64,000 nt of DNA from Alviniconcha marisindica. Lineage: Eukaryota > Mollusca > Gastropoda > Provannidae. The stretch covers positions 211,001 through 275,000 of the forward strand of contig JABMCL010003286.1 of the NCBI GenBank assembly GCA_018857735.1, in the 5' to 3' direction. The translations under genes were made by a program, and so were the position numbers. Position 1 is the first letter of the stretch. Each line of letters starts with the position of its first letter. Shown in pieces: positions 10,655-21,230 of this stretch. The notes beneath the pieces were generated by a model, which made no database searches, had not been told where the DNA came from, and saw only the letters and a list, made by a program, of their open reading frames with translations.

Positions 10655-11660
10655 AGCGGAAGACAGAAGAACTTAAACATTCTGTCACTTATAGTAAGTT
10701 GTAAGTCATAATCAAATCATTAAGTACAACTGAACCTAATACATAGCTGTCAACCCCTTTTGGGAGTAAACCTTACTCCATAGTTTGTGAACCTGTATTT
10801 CCCTTATGCAGGCCAGGGTCTTTTGTTATTTTGCTGGTGGCAGCAGCATTTTGAATTCCAACTAGCATGTTTAGCTGTGGAAGGAAAAAGCAGTGATGTG
10901 CAAAATACACATGCGCAACTTAAAATCTCACTTCCAACGAGATTTTTTAGCCTACTGCACTAGGCCAGTCAGTGTGCATTTGGCAATGGCGTGTGTCGGC
11001 TGCTTGATCAACAATTTTTCAGTCTTTTTGCTCTGTTTTACACTACAACAAAATCTCATAAAACTTCTGTTTTCCTGTATCCATTTTCCGATATGGCCAT
11101 ATCCCCCCCAAAACAATGAAAAAAAATGTATTTTATACAGGTAAACTGTATAGGTTGACAGGTATGCTAATATTATACTGGTAGTGATACAGTGGAAGAC
11201 AGAAGAACTTGAAAACATTATGTTTCTTGTATTAAGTTGTAAGTTGTAATCACATTACATATGTGCGACTGAGCCTAACATTATACTGATAGTGTGGAAG
11301 ACAGAAGAACTTGAAAACATTGTCACTTTGTATTGAGTTGTGTTGTAAGTTTGTAACCATATCACAAGTGCAGCTGAGCCTAATATTATACTGATAGTGA
11401 CACAAAACATTGTCACTTGTATTTAACTTACAACCAAATCACAAGTGTAACTGAGCCTAATATTATACTGATCAGTAGTGATACAGTGGAAGACGGAAGA
11501 ACTTGAAAACATTATGTCACTTGTTTTAAGTTGTAAGTTATTTATAACCAAATCACAAGTGCAACTGAATATACTGATAATGATATCATGGAAGACAGAA
11601 GAATTTGAAAACATTATGTCACTTGTAACCAAAGAAAGTAATCAACTGCAAAGCCTAACA
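10655..11660. repeat. Satellite-like tandem repeat, about 100-bp unit, interrupted
   Basis: About six diverged units built on GGAAGACAGAAGAACTTGAAAACATT, GTAAGTTGTAA and GAGCCTAATATTATACTGAT. The first unit (10655-10741) is separated from the others (11167-11660) by the insertion at 10742-11166. Confidence 0.85.
10742..11166. mobile_element. MITE inserted in the tandem repeat
   Basis: 425 bp. Ends are inverted repeats: CATAGCTGTCAACC on the left and, read inward from the right, CATACCTGTCAACC (13 of 14 identical). CTAATA occurs on both sides (10736-10741 and 11167-11172). Removing the element and one CTAATA restores the unit sequence CCTAATATTATACTG seen in sister units, so the boundaries are directly supported. 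No coding capacity. Confidence 0.8.
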
Positions 11661-13737
11661 CTGTGTAAGTTCATTTGAGTTTTTTGTTTTTGTTTTCTGG
11701 GTTTTTTGTTTTTTAACTGATCATACAATCAACAATGAGAGTGATACAATGAAAACCTTGTCATTTGTAACTATTACAGTATTAGCTGTAACCAAGTCAC
11801 AAGTGCAAAGCCTACTTTATCTAATTCTAATTACACTGATACAGTGAAACCTGGATGAAATGAACACTCTTTACTGACAGTGGGGTCAGAGATGCTTTTA
11901 ACAAAGTATCCCTGGTGACATCACAACTCAGGTAATTGACTGAATAAAAATGATGGCACTCTTGTCCATGTTAGCACTAGTGTAAAATTTTGAAGAAGGT
12001 AGATCAATCATAAATTGACAGAATTGTGTGTATTCTTTATTCCATTCCTGTTGATGGGATCCATGATGCATCCTCAGTTTGGTTGCTCTTTAAAGGAGCT
12101 CTCCTTCGGTGGCTAAACTTTAATGATCTGCATTAAAAGTTTTGTGACTGAACATGCCATTGATTTTATAACAATTTTAGAAGAGGACTTTCACAGACAC
12201 TGTTACTAGCACTGTTTTCATGAGCTCTTTCCTGTGTCTTAGTATGAAATCACTGAAATATATTGGAACTTCTCAGTTTTGTGTACATGTCTTGTATAAC
12301 TTATTTTTGTCAATTTTTTTTAATTTTAATCTGGACAGTGTGTGTGAAATAATTTCATTTTCCTAACCTTTTCATGGGGAATGGCATAAAATACATGGAA
12401 TTAAATTGATATTGTTTAAACTTGGCAAGACAAACAATGAAATGATGTCCTAAAAATGTTTGGCTCAATGAAATGATGGCTAAATAATTTTTGACCTCAT
12501 TATGATATTAATAATTTGATGTCATGATTATAGAAAGGAAGAGTAGAAGGAAACAATGGCTCTAGAAGTAGTTACTGATGGTAAGAACAACAAAACTAAA
12601 AAGAATGACTAAGAATATGGACACAACAGGAGAACACAGGATGGGACATGTGATGTGTTTTGTGTGCCACCTTCTTTTGTGTAATTAACAGATAATAAAT
12701 GCATTCTTTCATGTGTTATTATGTGGAGCAAATAACCCATTGAATGAAAGCTTTATATTTTCATAGAATTGTCTTTTTGCATATTTTCAAGATTATGCAA
12801 TAAAAGCAGAGATAGATTTGGAGAACTTTACTACCATTTATCTTTGGAGGACCAAAATAAAAATAACGCTTAGCTCGATTGGCAAGAGACCAACAACACA
12901 AATACAGGTCACAGCTGGTAAACCTGGGTGACCAGGTGGAGAGATGGACAGAGCTGTTACTGGACGAGTAAAAGGAAAGGTTCCTGATACTTCTTTTTCT
13001 TTTTTGATTGATAGGAATAATCTAACAGAACCATATGTTTAAATATCGTGCTACTACCTGTTTGCATAATATCTGTGTTTCTGGCATGCCACTGGCCGGT
13101 AGGTTTTTCTTTTCTTTTTATGATGATTATTATTTTTATTAGAAAATGGTGTCTGAAATATTTCCTGTGGTAGAATTGGATCAATACGCTGAGAGAAAAA
13201 ATTGTCACCCAACACCTTGCACCTCAGTCCATCGCTGAGCATGATTAGTAAACGGCAGCTGGCCGCATCAGCTAAAGTGAGGTACACACTGCACAATTAG
13301 GAGATTTATTCAAAGAAAGACACAAAATTATTCACACAACCATCAGTTAAGCCACCCAACAAATGATTAGGCCTCAGCAGATTAGGTGCCTGAGACAAGG
13401 CCATTGTCAATTGTTTGCAGGCTGAGTTGGCAAAAATGTGTGTCAAACAACAAAATGTAATGACATAGTATGCATACTGTAAATAGCTGCACCCATGGGG
13501 AAAGCCCCAGTCTGTTTTTAGACCACCATAGTTAGTCTTAACATGGTGTATTCCGAAAAGGCCAAAGCAGGAATTAATGCTGGAGAAAAATCTTGCATAA
13601 AACAATAAAAATTGATGCACATTTTTGTGTGTGTGCCAAATCTGCATGGGCTAGTCCCATTAATGTCTGTTATGATTTATTACTAATTTGATTATATTGT
13701 GTCAAAGGACATTTAGTACAAATTCTAATTATTACAA

Positions 13738-13738
<1 letters not shown>
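11661..13738. other. Intergenic, no gene recognised
   Basis: AT-rich sequence without splice-framed coding exons or family motifs. The minus-strand ORF at 13306-13647 has no recognisable motif and no support as a gene. Confidence 0.45.
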
Positions 13739-13739
<1 letters not shown>

Positions 13740-13797
<58 letters not shown>

Positions 13798-13811
13798 CCA
13801 CACACACACAC
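13740..13811. repeat. (CA)n microsatellite
   Basis: About 35 CA units with one AC-CA slip near 13798. Confidence 0.97.
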
Positions 13812-14189
13812 AAATATATATTATATACCTGTATTAACCCTGATAAACCATCATTGTTGACTGGCATGCTGCTGCACCCAAAGCATACGCCCCAACAAAA
13901 TTTTAGTTATTAAATTTTTACCAGTTGGATTTTATTAATTGTTGCAGTGTAACCTGGGTGAAGGTTTTGTCCTGATTTATTGTGTTTTGGACTGTCTGTT
14001 GTAATTGTATTGCATCATGTTAACATGACCTTTGAATTGCAGTGTGTAGTTACACTACAGTAACTTGTAATTTGCAAGCACATAAACACATTGTTTAGTT
14101 GACGTATGCCAAAGAGTATGCAAGTGATGTATGTCATTACTGTATGTTTTAAACAATGTTTCACTTGCAGAATTGCATTGTTATACTTT

Positions 14190-14335
14190 ATACATGGAGG
14201 TGATTTCCCTTTCAGTGATGTTTCGGGATAAGAAACAATATATGGAGGTGATTTCCCTTTCGGTGATGTTTTGGGATAAGAAACAATATATGGAGGTGAT
14301 TTCCCTTTCAGTGATGTTTCTGGATAAGAAACAAT
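14190..14335. repeat. Three-copy 48-bp tandem repeat
   Basis: Units start at 14194, 14242 and 14290 with ATGGAGGTGATTTCCCTTTC. 48 is a multiple of three, so both strands show open frames of repeated 16-residue blocks, but there is no surrounding gene and I read it as a minisatellite. Confidence 0.9.
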
Positions 14336-15120
14336 AGAAACTCCAAAGACTGAGAGGAAATATTTTTTCAAAAGGTCAAATGGCAATTATTATTTTTTTA
14401 AATTTTGGTTCCCACTTTGCCCCAGACCACCTGTTACTGCCCACGCTTTTTTTCTTACTGTGTGACCCCAGACCGCTGGCTAACAAAAGCCCTACTGTTA
14501 GCAATGGCGCTGGAGCTTCAACCTTTGATATTTGGATTGCAAATTTGGCTCAGTAACAAACCCAAAGAGCTTCATAGTTGGAGAATCAAACTGGAAATTT
14601 TACTAAGTCGGTTACCATGTAGGCACCCTAAAGAAACCTGACATTCAGATGCAGACATTTCTAATTTTGGATTTATTTTTATTTTTTAATTATGCTTTTA
14701 ATAGTTTTATTTTTGAGTGAAAAAAAACAAACACAAACATACAAAATCTGTTGGATATTCACAAACTGGGAAAAATACAAAGTGACCTGAAACTTTTATT
14801 TGGTGTTTATTAATAATTTTTAAAGTTGTATACCGGGATCATTTGAGAGTCGGAGGACATGGCACCACTAATTTGTTGTATATGTGTGCAAAAACATAGC
14901 AGATTTAATAGGTGTAAAACGCTATTTAAAAAGAAAAAACTGAAAAGTAAAAGCCTGAATAAAAGTCTTCATAGATTTATCTGATCATCAAGTTCAAACC
15001 AGGTAAAGCTGGATGGATTTTGCCACAGGGCCATGTGTGTGTGTGTGTGTGTTTGAATGAGTTGCAGTGGTGGTCTGCATTGTACAAAAAAACCTGGAAT
15101 GATAAGTGATATTGTATCAA

Positions 15121-15122
<2 letters not shown>

Positions 15123-15176
<54 letters not shown>
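15123..15176. repeat. (TA)n microsatellite
   Basis: About 27 uninterrupted AT units. Further short AT tracts are at 15992-16013 and 16690-16713. Confidence 0.97.
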
Positions 15177-15177
<1 letters not shown>

Positions 15178-15348
15178 TAAAAGTTTCTTTTTAGCACCCA
15201 GTAATTGTTCTTGCATGAGGGTGATGGAATCTTGTGAAGTAAAAATTGATCGGTTAACTAGTCTGCAGGAATGTTCCTGTCCTCCGGAAGTTAAGGTGCT
15301 TTTTAGAATAGGAAACAGGTATTGGATTTGGAAATTTAGCAGTGTTGC

Positions 15349-15358
15349 ACACACACAC

Positions 15359-15392
<34 letters not shown>

Positions 15393-15401
15393 ACACACAC
15401 A
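15349..15401. repeat. (CA)n microsatellite with slips
   Basis: CA repeat with two single-base slips. Nearby are a GT tract at 15029-15050 and, at 15890-15926, GT units followed by 23 Gs. Confidence 0.95.
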
Positions 15402-15889
15402 CGCATGCATGCCCATACATTTTTAAATGAAAAAGCATTGTCTGAGTCATAGACATTTTGTTGTTGCTGAGGCATTTGACTTTCTCAGTGGGTTCATAAT
15501 GTGTAATGTATTACTATTGTGTATTGTGATATGTTTGGTCTATAATGTAAATTGTATAATACACAATTTATTAATATATTGCATGTGTTCAGTTTAAGTT
15601 TTAGTACAATGCAAGATATTTTACTTTTGCTGCTGAAGTATTTAATTTAAAATCTGTTGGATATGCAAGTTTGCTTCTTGTGCCAGGGTTGGTTTCTTGT
15701 AAAGAAAATCTGATGTTGCAAAAACTGCTCTGAATGTCCATAAATACTTCATTAGAAAGGATAATTACAACAGGGATCATGTTAACACATGTTTTATGCA
15801 ACCTTTACACAGTTCTGAATGGCACATATATGCATTTTTAGACCCTAATATTTTGTTAAAAAATACACAACAACAAAACAAAAAAAGGT

Positions 15890-15920
<31 letters not shown>

Positions 15921-16384
15921 GGGGGGAGTCTTCTGGGTGTGAAACAGTTAGTGTGACAAATACCTATATTATGTACAGCCGCTTGTTTCTTGTATATATA
16001 TATATATATATATGTATAATATGAGCATGTTTTCTGTTTTTGTTCAGTGAGACTTGACACAAAGAGGTGTGTGTGTTTTTCCTTTTGTTTTACTGCTTTT
16101 TTGTTTGTTTGATCTTTTGCATTGGTGATGGTGCTTTTCCCTGCAGTTTGTGTAAAGTACAATCCAGTTTTATTTATATACACATTTTTATATCTTTCTG
16201 TGTGGATAACATCACATAATTTATACAGTATCATATTTGTTCATCTGCTGACTGATATTGAGGTTATTCTCCACCATCCCATCTGCTTTGCTGATTCTGT
16301 GTTATTATTACTTATTTTGTATTTTATAATGATGTTAATGTACAGTGGTTTGAATTTACATGTAGAGGGATTCTGCACACCAAA

Positions 16385-17085
16385 GATGTAGACCCGAAGG
16401 ATGAGACGACTTTGTCATTTAGCTTGTGAAGGGAGGCAGGGGGTGTCCAGTGTCCCCCATTTGTCTGGAATCTCATGCCATTCAGCCTAGTCCTTTTGCT
16501 CTTTCTGTCTTGACATTTTTCTGTTACTTTTTTCCAGAAAAATTCTCCAACATTTTTCATTAAGAAATCAGTTTTTTGTTTGGCTCCTGTTGAACAGCTA
16601 GGAGATGACATTTGATTGTTGGTATGTGCAGCTTGCTGGTATTTGCCATCATTTGCAAATATATGTATAACTTATAAGATTATTTTATATAAATATATAT
16701 ATATATATATATATGTTTTAATGTTTATATTTTTGCTGTCATATGGCACTGGTATAAAATAATTTGCCATTGTGGATGCATAGATTACGTAAATAATTAT
16801 ATGTTTTAATTTTTATATTGTTGCTGTGATCTGGTATTAATAAATTATGTGGAATGTCTTAGTCTTGTATATATCCATGATACCAGCATGTCATAGTCTT
16901 ATAATTATCCTGTTTCAATAAGGGCAGTACTGAAGGGACTAACTTTTCGAAAATGTGTTTGATGTTTGTGTGTGTGCTTCTTATGACAGATTTCTGAGGT
17001 GATCCTGTGTGGCTGACAGGACATTAAAATCCAGTTACTAACTTGCTGTTCAAATCCCAGAGATAGGACATATTCATTTATTGGG
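16385..17085 (-). repeat. Dispersed repeat family R-A, copy D (minus)
   Basis: Reverse complement of the sequence family that starts ACTGGATTTTAATGTCCTGT and passes through TAGTCCCTTCAATATTACCC, ACATGCTGGTATCAT, AAATACCAGTGCCATATG, TCTCCTAGCTGCTCAACA and TGAGATTCCAGACAGG. Four copies are in this window, so it is a real multi-copy family of about 700 bp. No ORF is shared between copies and no terminal repeats are evident; it could be a non-autonomous or 3'-end fragment. Confidence 0.8.
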
Positions 17086-17335
17086 GAACTGAACTCCAGT
17101 CTGGAAAGAAGTTTGACTGGCCTGTTGGTCACAGGTACACTACCCTGCAGTACATTTTCTTTCAAATACTTTTGACATTGTAGTACAGATGTACCCAATT
17201 GATGTCATTACCGTTCACTGATTCAGTTACTGTCATTTTGAATACATACCACCATCCTCAATGCATGACATGAATTCTATTTCAAAATTATGAACTGGTG
17301 AACTTTAAACTGGCTTTTCAGTAATATATCCTCTC

Positions 17336-17340
<5 letters not shown>

Positions 17341-17375
<35 letters not shown>
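17341..17375. repeat. (TG)n microsatellite
   Basis: About 17 GT units followed by interrupted GT-rich sequence to 17450. Confidence 0.95.
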
Positions 17376-17376
<1 letters not shown>

Positions 17377-17736
17377 ATCAGTGCATGCATGTGTGTATGA
17401 ATTTGTGCACACGTGTGTTTGTAGATATGTGTTAGCAAGTGTGTGTTGTGTATCAATTGCCACTGCTGAGCATTTTTCCAATTTAAAATTACAATTAACA
17501 TTAAGGGAAAAAATTAAATTGATGGCTTTTTTATGAGGAAATCCAGCAGTGACACTGATTATTACTGACTATGGCTACCTATTGAAGTTCTCCATTCACA
17601 TTGAAATATGTAAAGATTATTATATGTTTAAGTAGCATGAAAGTTGAGCTGCTTACTTGTACACCTTCAGCTTAAAATTAGCTGAGTCAGTCAATCTCAC
17701 AAAGAATAACCAGCTTTTCAAAGGAAAAATATAACG

Positions 17737-17943
17737 GTAACTTGATTTTAATGTTCTGCCAACCTTAACCACACAGGGTGACCTCAGGAAAAACTCAGTC
17801 ATAAGGAAATGTACATTTCAAAACTCTTCTCATATATAAACCTTTTCTCAAGTCAATCCACCAAACTAATCCCTATAACATGCATACACAAACATCAAAC
17901 ACAGATTCTTGGAGTTAATCCATTCAAGATTACCCCCTGTTAA
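17737..17943 (+). repeat. R-A copy C, left part (continues at 20246)
   Basis: The 5' third of an R-A copy (TGATTTTAATGTTCTGCC through ATTACCCCCTGTTAA). It stops exactly at TTAA and resumes at 20246 as TTAAAAGAGCACATAAGG, as in uninterrupted R-A copy B. Confidence 0.85.
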
Positions 17944-17984
17944 CCTTCGCTGTACATCGCTATAAAACTTTCTTCACATATGTT

Positions 17985-18470
17985 GTGGGTGAAAATTCAC
18001 CCTTTATAAGAGGATACTTACACCATGTGTGCAGTGGGTAAAAATTCACCCATGACTTGAACATAATAACACTTTCACAGTGTACATTGTGGGTGAAAAT
18101 TCACCCATGACTTTATTATAGTAAAACTTTCACTGCATGCTTTGTGGGTGAAAATTCACCCACGAGTTTCATATTGCAGACATGGCATACATCATGGTGA
18201 AAATTCACCCACAAGTTTCATATTGCAGACATGGCATACATCATGGTGAAAATTCACCCACAAGTTTCATATTGCAGACATGGCATACATCATGGTGAAA
18301 ATTCACCCACGAGTTTCATATTGCAGACATGGCATACATCATGGTGAAAATTCACCCACGAGTTTCATATTGCATACATGGCATACATCATGGTGAAAAT
18401 TCACCCACAAGTTTCATATTGCAGACATGGCATACATCATGGTGAAAATTCACCCATGACAGGGGTTTCC
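17985..18470. repeat. 49-bp subterminal tandem array with GGGTGAAAATTCACCC core
   Basis: Clean 49-bp units start at 18193, 18242, 18291, 18340, 18389 and 18438 (CATGGTGAAAATTCACCCAC); four more diverged, wider-spaced copies precede them from 17985. The same core occurs near the other end of the element at about 20208. Confidence 0.92.
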
Positions 18471-18921
18471 TCTTTCATCCAGTTTGTGGCACAGCTGTCT
18501 AATGCAGTACCTCACTCAGTTCACTGGGCTGAATACACTTTCCTTCAACTGGTTGGTTAGTTGGTTATGTAAATCGTTCAGCAAGTCACCGAATTTGTTC
18601 ACACCTTTTCTCTCTCTCTCTCTCTCTCTCTTCCTCTCTGTCTGCGCTAATTTGTTATGGTGACCAAGCCACAATAGCATAACTATAAAATAGCTAAGAG
18701 AATATATACTGTGCATCAGCTTGGTGAAAATGAAAATATGAACTTACTAAATTTTTAAGAACAACAAAGAACACTTTTTAAAATCAAATTCATTAATGAT
18801 TATTGGGATTGCATGCAACACATTAGCTCTAGATCTGCAAAAAGAATTCTGTAATAACACCACTCAAAGAAAGCTCTTTGCTCTTCTCGCTTTGTAAAGG
18901 TAGTAGCACTAGCAGTAATAG

Positions 18922-19545
18922 TAATTGGATTTTAATGTCCTGTCAACCACACAGGGTCACCTCAGGACAGTCAAACTCATAAGCAAATACACATTTCTAA
19001 ACTCTTTTCACATATATATCAACCTTCTGTCAAGTCAATCTACAAAACCGATCACTTTGCAAACATATACATACACAAACATCGGACACAAATTTTCGAA
19101 GAGTTAGTCCCTTCAATATTACCCCTGTTAAAAGAGCACATAAGGCTAGGACATGCTGGTATCATCGACCATTCTATCGATACCAAGTTAAAGAAAAATA
19201 TAAAAAAGGAATGGACAGACACAATATAAAATTAAAAAATGTTATATAAATGCATAATGGCAAATACCAGTGCCGTATGTCAGCAAGCTGCACATAGCAC
19301 CTACCAACTATCATTTCCTAGCTGCTCAACAGGAGCCATACAAAAAGCCTAACTCTTAACGAAAAATATCTGAGAGTTTTCTGGAAAAAAAGGAGAATGG
19401 ACCATTTGCAGAAAAATGACAAGACAGAAAGAGCAAAAGGACTAGGCAGAAAAAAACAAGAGAGGAGATAGGAACGGGGAATCAAATCAAGACAGCCCTG
19501 AGATTCCAGACAGGAGGGAAACTTCAGACATCACCGGCCTCCCTT
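18922..19545 (+). repeat. R-A copy B, inside the TTAA element
   Basis: Near full-length copy from TTGGATTTTAATGTCCTGTC to TGAGATTCCAGACAGG and CGGCCTCCCTTCA. It shows the uninterrupted CCTGTTAAAAGAGCACATAAGG that proves the empty site of the TTAA element. Confidence 0.85.
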
Positions 19546-19547
19546 CA

Positions 19548-19735
19548 GGGTCGCTTTGTAAAGGACAACCAGCACCTTGTAAAGCTGTTTCAGTGTAGTG
19601 TCGCATTCAGGGTTGCTTTGTAAAGGACAACCAGCACCTTGTAAAGCTGTTTCAGTGTAGTGTCACATTTGGGGTTGCTTTGTAAAGGACAACCAGCACC
19701 TTGTAAAGCTGTTTAAGAGTAGTGTCGCATTGTGT
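19548..19735. repeat. Three-copy 61-bp tandem repeat
   Basis: Units contain TTTGTAAAGGACAACCAGCA and CTTGTAAAGCTGTTTCAGTG; three copies with few differences. Confidence 0.92.
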
Positions 19736-20245
19736 GCAAATCATCGTGAATCATCCACAAAATAGGAGAGAAAGAGAGAGAGACACATGCACACACACCC
19801 AAACCCACACTGACAGATAGTGTTTTTGTATGTCTGTGTGTTATCAACTGTCAAGAAGAGTTGCTGAGTGCCGGAGGTTCTGGACCAAATTCAGTGTTTT
19901 TTAGCGGGTCCAGTTTCTTGCCATTGTTTACAGCCCTGGCTGCCATCTGCCAACACGTCAGTTCTCAAGTTCAGCTACCACTGGTATGGGTTAAAATTCA
20001 TCCACTACATACGGCCTACAGGGTTCTTTGAAAACATGGGTGAATATTTTACCCAGGACATATGGCATGTTAAATATGTACATTTTTTTCTTTTCTTCCA
20101 CAAATGTACATAATCTTCTGCAAGCACAAGGGGGGAAAATAGTTGACAAAGTTGTGAAATTTCATTTTTGTACCTCAAATATTTATTGTTACAAATTTGT
20201 GAATGAATTTATGGGTGAATTTTCACCCACTGTGTACGGCAAAGG

Positions 20246-21230
20246 TTAAAAGAGCACATAAGGCTAGGACATGCTGGTACCATTGACCATTTCATTTATT
20301 GATACAATATTAAATGGACAAAAACAAAAGAAAAAAGGTACCCCTCTTTACAAAGTACTCTCAAACTTTATAAATTCAGCATTTCAAAAAAGAATCCTTT
20401 CTTAACATTCAAAATGTACTGCTAATTATTTTTGTCGCTTCTTTGGGATGTACATCTCCCTCCATTTAGGGCTTCTTAGGTGTGTAAGCCAAAAGTATTC
20501 TCCCATGCTAACAGTCTATGACCTAGACGGTGCTTTTCTTTCATTAGCATTGGGCTGATATCCTGTCACCATTTATATGCAAGTGATCACTAATGAGTTA
20601 CTTGGGTAGCAAAATGCATACTGTGTTTGACCTAGGCAACCAACATAATAATGGTCCCCACCAGGATCAGATTTTTGGTAATCCCATTGATCTCTGTCTC
20701 TGCTTAGCATTGTGGGCCCTCTGCTTAGCATTGTGCCCCCCCCCCCTCCCCACACACACACACACACATACTCACCCCAAAAAACGGGGGGCGGGGGGGG
20801 GGGGGGGGGGGGGGGATCAGACTTTCTCTCTTTTTTGCTGTAGAATTTTATTGCAGATTTACTTTATTTAGGGTCTTCCAGAGCTAAATATAATCCCTCA
20901 GCAATCAGTTGTATTTTTCTACAACATTATAAATATAAATGCATAATAGCAAATACCAGTGCCATATTGCAGCAAGATGCACATACCACTTACCACTATC
21001 ATCTCCTAGCCGCTCAACAAGAGCCATAAAAAAGGGCTAACTCTTAATAAAAATTGAACATTTTCTTGAAAAATATCAGGAGAATGGGCCATCAGCAGAA
21101 AAATGATAAGACAGAAATAGAAAGAGCAAGAGGACTAGGCAGAAATACAAGAGAGAAGATAGGAAAGGGGTATCAAATGACAGCCCTGAGGTTCCAGACT
21201 GGGAGAAACATTCAATACGCCTGGTCTGTT
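20246..21230 (+). repeat. R-A copy C, right part
   Basis: Continues 17737-17943 from TTAAAAGAGCACATAAGG to CCTGAGGTTCCAGACTGG. About 20340-20915 is extra relative to other copies and includes CA repeats and a poly-C then a 30-base poly-G (20786-20815) tract, suggesting a further insertion whose ends I could not define. Confidence 0.75.

Larger units (their letters stand above)
17944..20245. mobile_element. TTAA-flanked DNA transposon, piggyBac-like ends, non-autonomous
   Basis: 2302 bp flanked by TTAA (17940-17943 and 20246-20249). Terminal inverted repeats are CCTTCGCTGTAC on the left and CCTTTGCCGTAC read inward from the right. Just inside both ends lies GGGTGAAAATTCACCC, a near-palindrome with 7-bp arms, amplified on the left into a long array. 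TTAA duplication plus ends beginning CC(C/T)T is typical of piggyBac elements; Kolobok elements also use TTAA. No transposase is encoded. It contains a second R-A copy (18922-19545) and a 61-bp tandem repeat, so it is itself composite. Confidence 0.82.

Noticed and set aside
13306..13647. 113-codon minus-strand ORF
   Set aside because: No similarity to a known family and no neighbouring exon in phase.
17985..18470. 49-bp palindrome-bearing array that resembles a CRISPR array
   Set aside because: The sequence between cores is itself repeated, and the block belongs to a TTAA-flanked transposon.
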